This document shows, in pieces, positions 26,636-29,189 of a stretch of DNA of 29,189 nucleotides (position 1 is the first letter of the stretch; each line of letters starts with the position of its first letter). The position numbers and the translations under genes were made by a program. The stretch spans positions 144,233 through 173,421 of the forward strand of contig MU631508.1 of NCBI GenBank assembly GCA_026770615.1, written 5' to 3'. The notes beneath the pieces were generated by a model, which did not search any database, had not been told where the DNA came from, and saw nothing but the letters and a program-made list of their open reading frames with translations. The DNA comes from Pavlovales sp. CCMP2436. Taxonomy: Eukaryota; Haptophyta; Pavlovophyceae; Pavlovales.

Positions 26636-27762
26636 CGCGGCGGGCGCGCTGCTCGGGCAAATTTTTGAGTTCTTTTTTCTGCGCCGTCAATTTCCGCGCG
26701 GACAGCGCCAATCTCGCGTAGACTGAGCTCACGGCCGACCACCACCGTCGCCGCGCCAGTCTCATCGACGGCGAATCATGCACGCGAGGGATGTCTCGCT
26801 TGCGTGCGCACCCGCCAGCGCGAGCGCCGCGTGTCCGCCAGCGGCCAGGTTCGCGGCGGAGGTCTCGACCGAGTGCCCATCCTGCGCGCTCGCCTCGTCG
26901 CCAGCGGCCGGGCCCGTGACGGAGACCTCAGTCGAGATCGAATGCGCCAGTGACTGAGTTGAATGTATCGCCGCCGAGCTCCGAGAGAGGTCCCGGGTGG
27001 ACCTCGTGTTCGACCGGCCTCGCCCCGCCCTGCGACGAGAGGGCGAAGGAACCTCTCCCATCCCGCGTCCCCTGCGTCTCCTGCATCTCCTGCGTCCCCA
27101 GAACTGCAACCTCGCCTACATAGCGGCTAGCGCCAAATAAAATTCAAACCGTACAGCTATACGTTTTTAACGGCGATTAGCGTCATCGCTTCGACCATTT
27201 GAAAAGAGCAATAGTTTTTCAAAGTGGGGTTTTACTGGGGTGCACCGTGGCTCATTGTCACGCTCATCTGCGTGACAGCTTTCCCTCCAGCCCCGGGGCC
27301 CCACTTGAAATTTGTACATTAATCATTATTTGCATGCCGCCTACGTTAAGTTTTTAAATTACTACTACGAGTAAGTTAGTTACTGGCGCTGCGCACGAGC
27401 CACGACCCGCCACGATTATTTACTACGTCTCTGTTCTAGTTTTTAGGCGTGACATGCGTGTTGGAGTCACGCTACTCGCAGGCGTACGTTTATTTTATTT
27501 GACAACACAAAGTTCGTATTAATAATAATATCCACGTTTAACTAATTAAGTTTATTAACTACACGGTACAAGATTAGAGTGTTTGATTAACTGTTATTAT
27601 TTCTACCAAGTAACTAATATAATAATATTAAAGCACACCGCTATAGTACACAATCGCGCTGCAGCAACTTTATGCCGCTGCGCGGAACAACTGAGGCCCC
27701 TCGCACGCCGTACCGCGGGCGGCGCCGCTGCCGGGTACATGGCCAACCGCCAAGCCGCCTGC
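26636..27762. other. Intergenic region between the dioxygenase and THOC3 genes
   Basis: 26636-27120 is GC-rich, with an imperfect direct repeat (GCCAGCGGCC...GAGGTCTCG / GCCAGCGGCC...GAGACCTCA near 26839 and 26892). Open frames exist but have no domain. 27120-27660 is more AT-rich, with a small TCACGC...GCGTGA hairpin near 27257. The two genes converge, so 3' untranslated regions probably occupy the ends. Confidence 0.5.
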
Positions 27763-28819
27763 TCAGCTCGCGTAGCCGAAGATTCTGAAGGTGCCCTCGT
27801 CGCGCTCCTTGTCGTCGCCCGCGTAGGCAAGCAGTAGCTGCGTCGGGTGCCACGCGATAGAGTTCATCGCCACGCGCGTGGGCACGGCGTGCACCTGCTC
27901 ACCCGTCTGCACGTCTGCAATGTCGATGAACGTATCCTCAGACGCCGACGCGATCAGCCGCCCGTCGTGCGAGAAAGATAGCGTGCGCACGGGCCACTCG
28001 AGTCGCGTCAGCGTGCGCACGCACGTGAGCTCTTTCAGGTTCCAGATGCTCACGAGCGCGTCCGCGCCGCCGACGGCGAAGCACTCGTTGTCGGGCGCGA
28101 AGTCGATGCAGTAGCAGTTCGCCGTGTGCCCCTACACAGGCGCGGCGTCGCGGCAGGGGCGAGCGGGCGCGCGTCAGGCCCGTGGGGAAGGCGCGCGCGC
28201 CCGCATCACTCGGACGCGCGCGGAGCAAGGGCGGCGGTTGCGGCGGGCGCCTCACGTGCAGCGATCTAAAGCTCTCCGCCTTGCCGCCGCGCATGAACTC
28301 GTTGTACCGCAGGACCTCGACGGTGCCCAACCCCGTGGTGAGGAAGAGGAGCGACCCGTCGGCACTCCACGACATCTCGTTCACCTCGAAGCCAAATTTG
28401 GTCGTCTTGAGCATCTTGCCCTTGCGCACGTCTATGATTGACACGTCGTCGTCCTTGTTGCCGACAGCGATGTGGTGGTCTGGCGACCAGGTGATGTTGA
28501 TGTTCTCGCCGCGCGTCTCAATCACGTTGGTGCACTTGCCCGTACGCACGTCCCACAGGCGAACGGTCTTGTCGCCCGAGGCCGTGGCGAGCCGGTCAGG
28601 GTGCTGCGGGTCCCAGCACAGCTGGTCGACGCCGTCCTGGTGGCCGCGTAGCTCGAGGTGCGCCTCCTTGCCGCCGCTCTCCTCCGCAAGCCCACTCCAC
28701 ACGTGCGCGGTGGCGTCGACCGAGCCGGACGCCAGCCGGCTGCCTGTGCAGTTCCACGCGACCGCATGCACCACCTTCTTGTGCTTCTGGAACTCGCGCA
28801 CACCGGTCCTCCCGTTCAT
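27763..28819 (-). CDS. THO complex subunit 3 (THOC3/TEX1), WD40 protein, two exons
   Basis: Exon 1 is 28819-28256 and exon 2 is 28131-27763, with a 124-bp intron (GTGAGG donor, TGTGTAG acceptor), giving 310 residues. WD40 repeats are visible from the start: HAVAWNCTGSRLASGSVD, VDQLCWDPQHPDRLATASGDKTVRLWDVRTGK, NINITWSPDHHIAVGNKDD, EVNEMSWSADGSLLFLTTG, then after the splice NCYCIDFAPDNECFAVGGADALVSIWN, WPVRTLSFSHDGRLIASASED and a closing LLLAYAGDDK. The GENINI, GNKDD and LEWPVRTLSFSHDG stretches are specific to THOC3 rather than to generic WD40 proteins. It acts in nuclear mRNA export with TREX. The N-terminus is short relative to animal THOC3, so an upstream exon is possible. Confidence 0.9.
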
Positions 28820-29189
28820 CCCGCCCCCGTGCCCGATCCCTCGAAGCCTGCCGTTTTAGGTCATAAGGGGGTAGGGATTTTACATTCAGGGAGGGTGAAC
28901 CGATTTTTTTTCGGTTGTGCTGTCGCAAATGATGCCCTCCGGGGGCCCTCCGGGGGCCCTCCCGGGGAGCCCCTACCCGGGGGGGGTTGGTCTTGACAGA
29001 CGGTCGTCCTGCCCGGACAGGATGGTCTTGACAAACAGTCGTCCCGTCCGGGCACCGTCGTGGCGCACAATCGACTGAAGTACCACGCTGCGCATGCGGA
29101 GCAGCTTCAGATTTCGGCTCACGTCCGGGTGCGGCCGGGGTCTCCCGGGCAAGCGCCGAAACGCGAACCTAAATATAATATGTAGGCAT
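28820..29189. other. Region upstream of THOC3 with simple and tandem repeats
   Basis: GAACCGATTTTTTTTCGGTT is a small palindrome (28896-28916). It is followed by GGGGGCCCTCC tandem units and by two imperfect copies of TGGTCTTGACA(G/A)AC(G/A)GTCGTCC (about 28989 and 29023). No gene is supported. Part of it should be the THOC3 promoter and 5' untranslated region. Confidence 0.5.

Noticed and set aside
28182..28859. 225-codon plus-strand open frame
   Set aside because: It is the antisense of THOC3 exon 1 and of its intron.

Overview
The window is a GC-rich stretch of eukaryotic nuclear DNA, interrupted by an AT-rich integrated DNA virus of about 19.9 kb (about 1894-21766). The host part looks like a unicellular alga. 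Its genes have GT-AG introns packed with C-rich and telomere-like (CCCTAA/TTAGGG) simple repeats, which would suit a haptophyte or pelagophyte, but the sequence alone does not fix the species.

The inserted element is a polinton-like virus (PLV) or related provirus of the Preplasmiviricota. Terminal inverted repeats (TIRs) of about 553 bp bound it. It encodes a tyrosine recombinase, a TV-Pol polymerase joined to a superfamily 3 helicase with a C-terminal winged helix, an FtsK/HerA-type packaging ATPase, a double-jelly-roll-type major capsid protein, a candidate penton or minor capsid protein, a class-3 lipase-like enzyme, and a very long coiled-coil fibre with several LamG/concanavalin-like lectin domains. 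Several small proteins have no recognisable function. I saw no adenovirus-type maturation protease.

Layout: 1-1893 is host flank with no convincing gene. 1894-2446 is the left TIR. 2589-2890 holds two hairpins. 2996-3746 holds three small genes. 3773-10271 is the fibre and lectin block (minus strand). 10392-11070 is the lipase-like gene (plus strand). 11067-15242 is the virion block, all on the minus strand (candidate penton, unknown, ATPase, major capsid, small basic protein). 15253-16025 holds two small coiled-coil genes. 16367-18941 is the replication gene. 19045-20774 holds a small basic gene and the integrase. 20854-21069 holds a tRNA-like fragment and a third hairpin. 21213-21766 is the right TIR. 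Beyond it lie an eroded host surface-protein fragment, MITE-like and inverted repeats (22.4-24.3 kb), an intact four-exon 2-oxoglutarate/Fe(II) dioxygenase gene (24371-26635, plus) and a two-exon THO-complex WD40 gene, THOC3/TEX1 (27763-28819, minus).

Nearly every large viral gene is interrupted. Some interruptions are single in-frame stops of all three types, with the frame otherwise kept on both sides. Others are 1-nt shifts, or tandem duplications of 16, 23 and 55 bp. The two host genes flanking the insert read cleanly. The simplest reading is a relatively recently decayed provirus. Long-read homopolymer errors could explain some of the 1-nt shifts, but not the tandem duplications or most of the in-frame stops.
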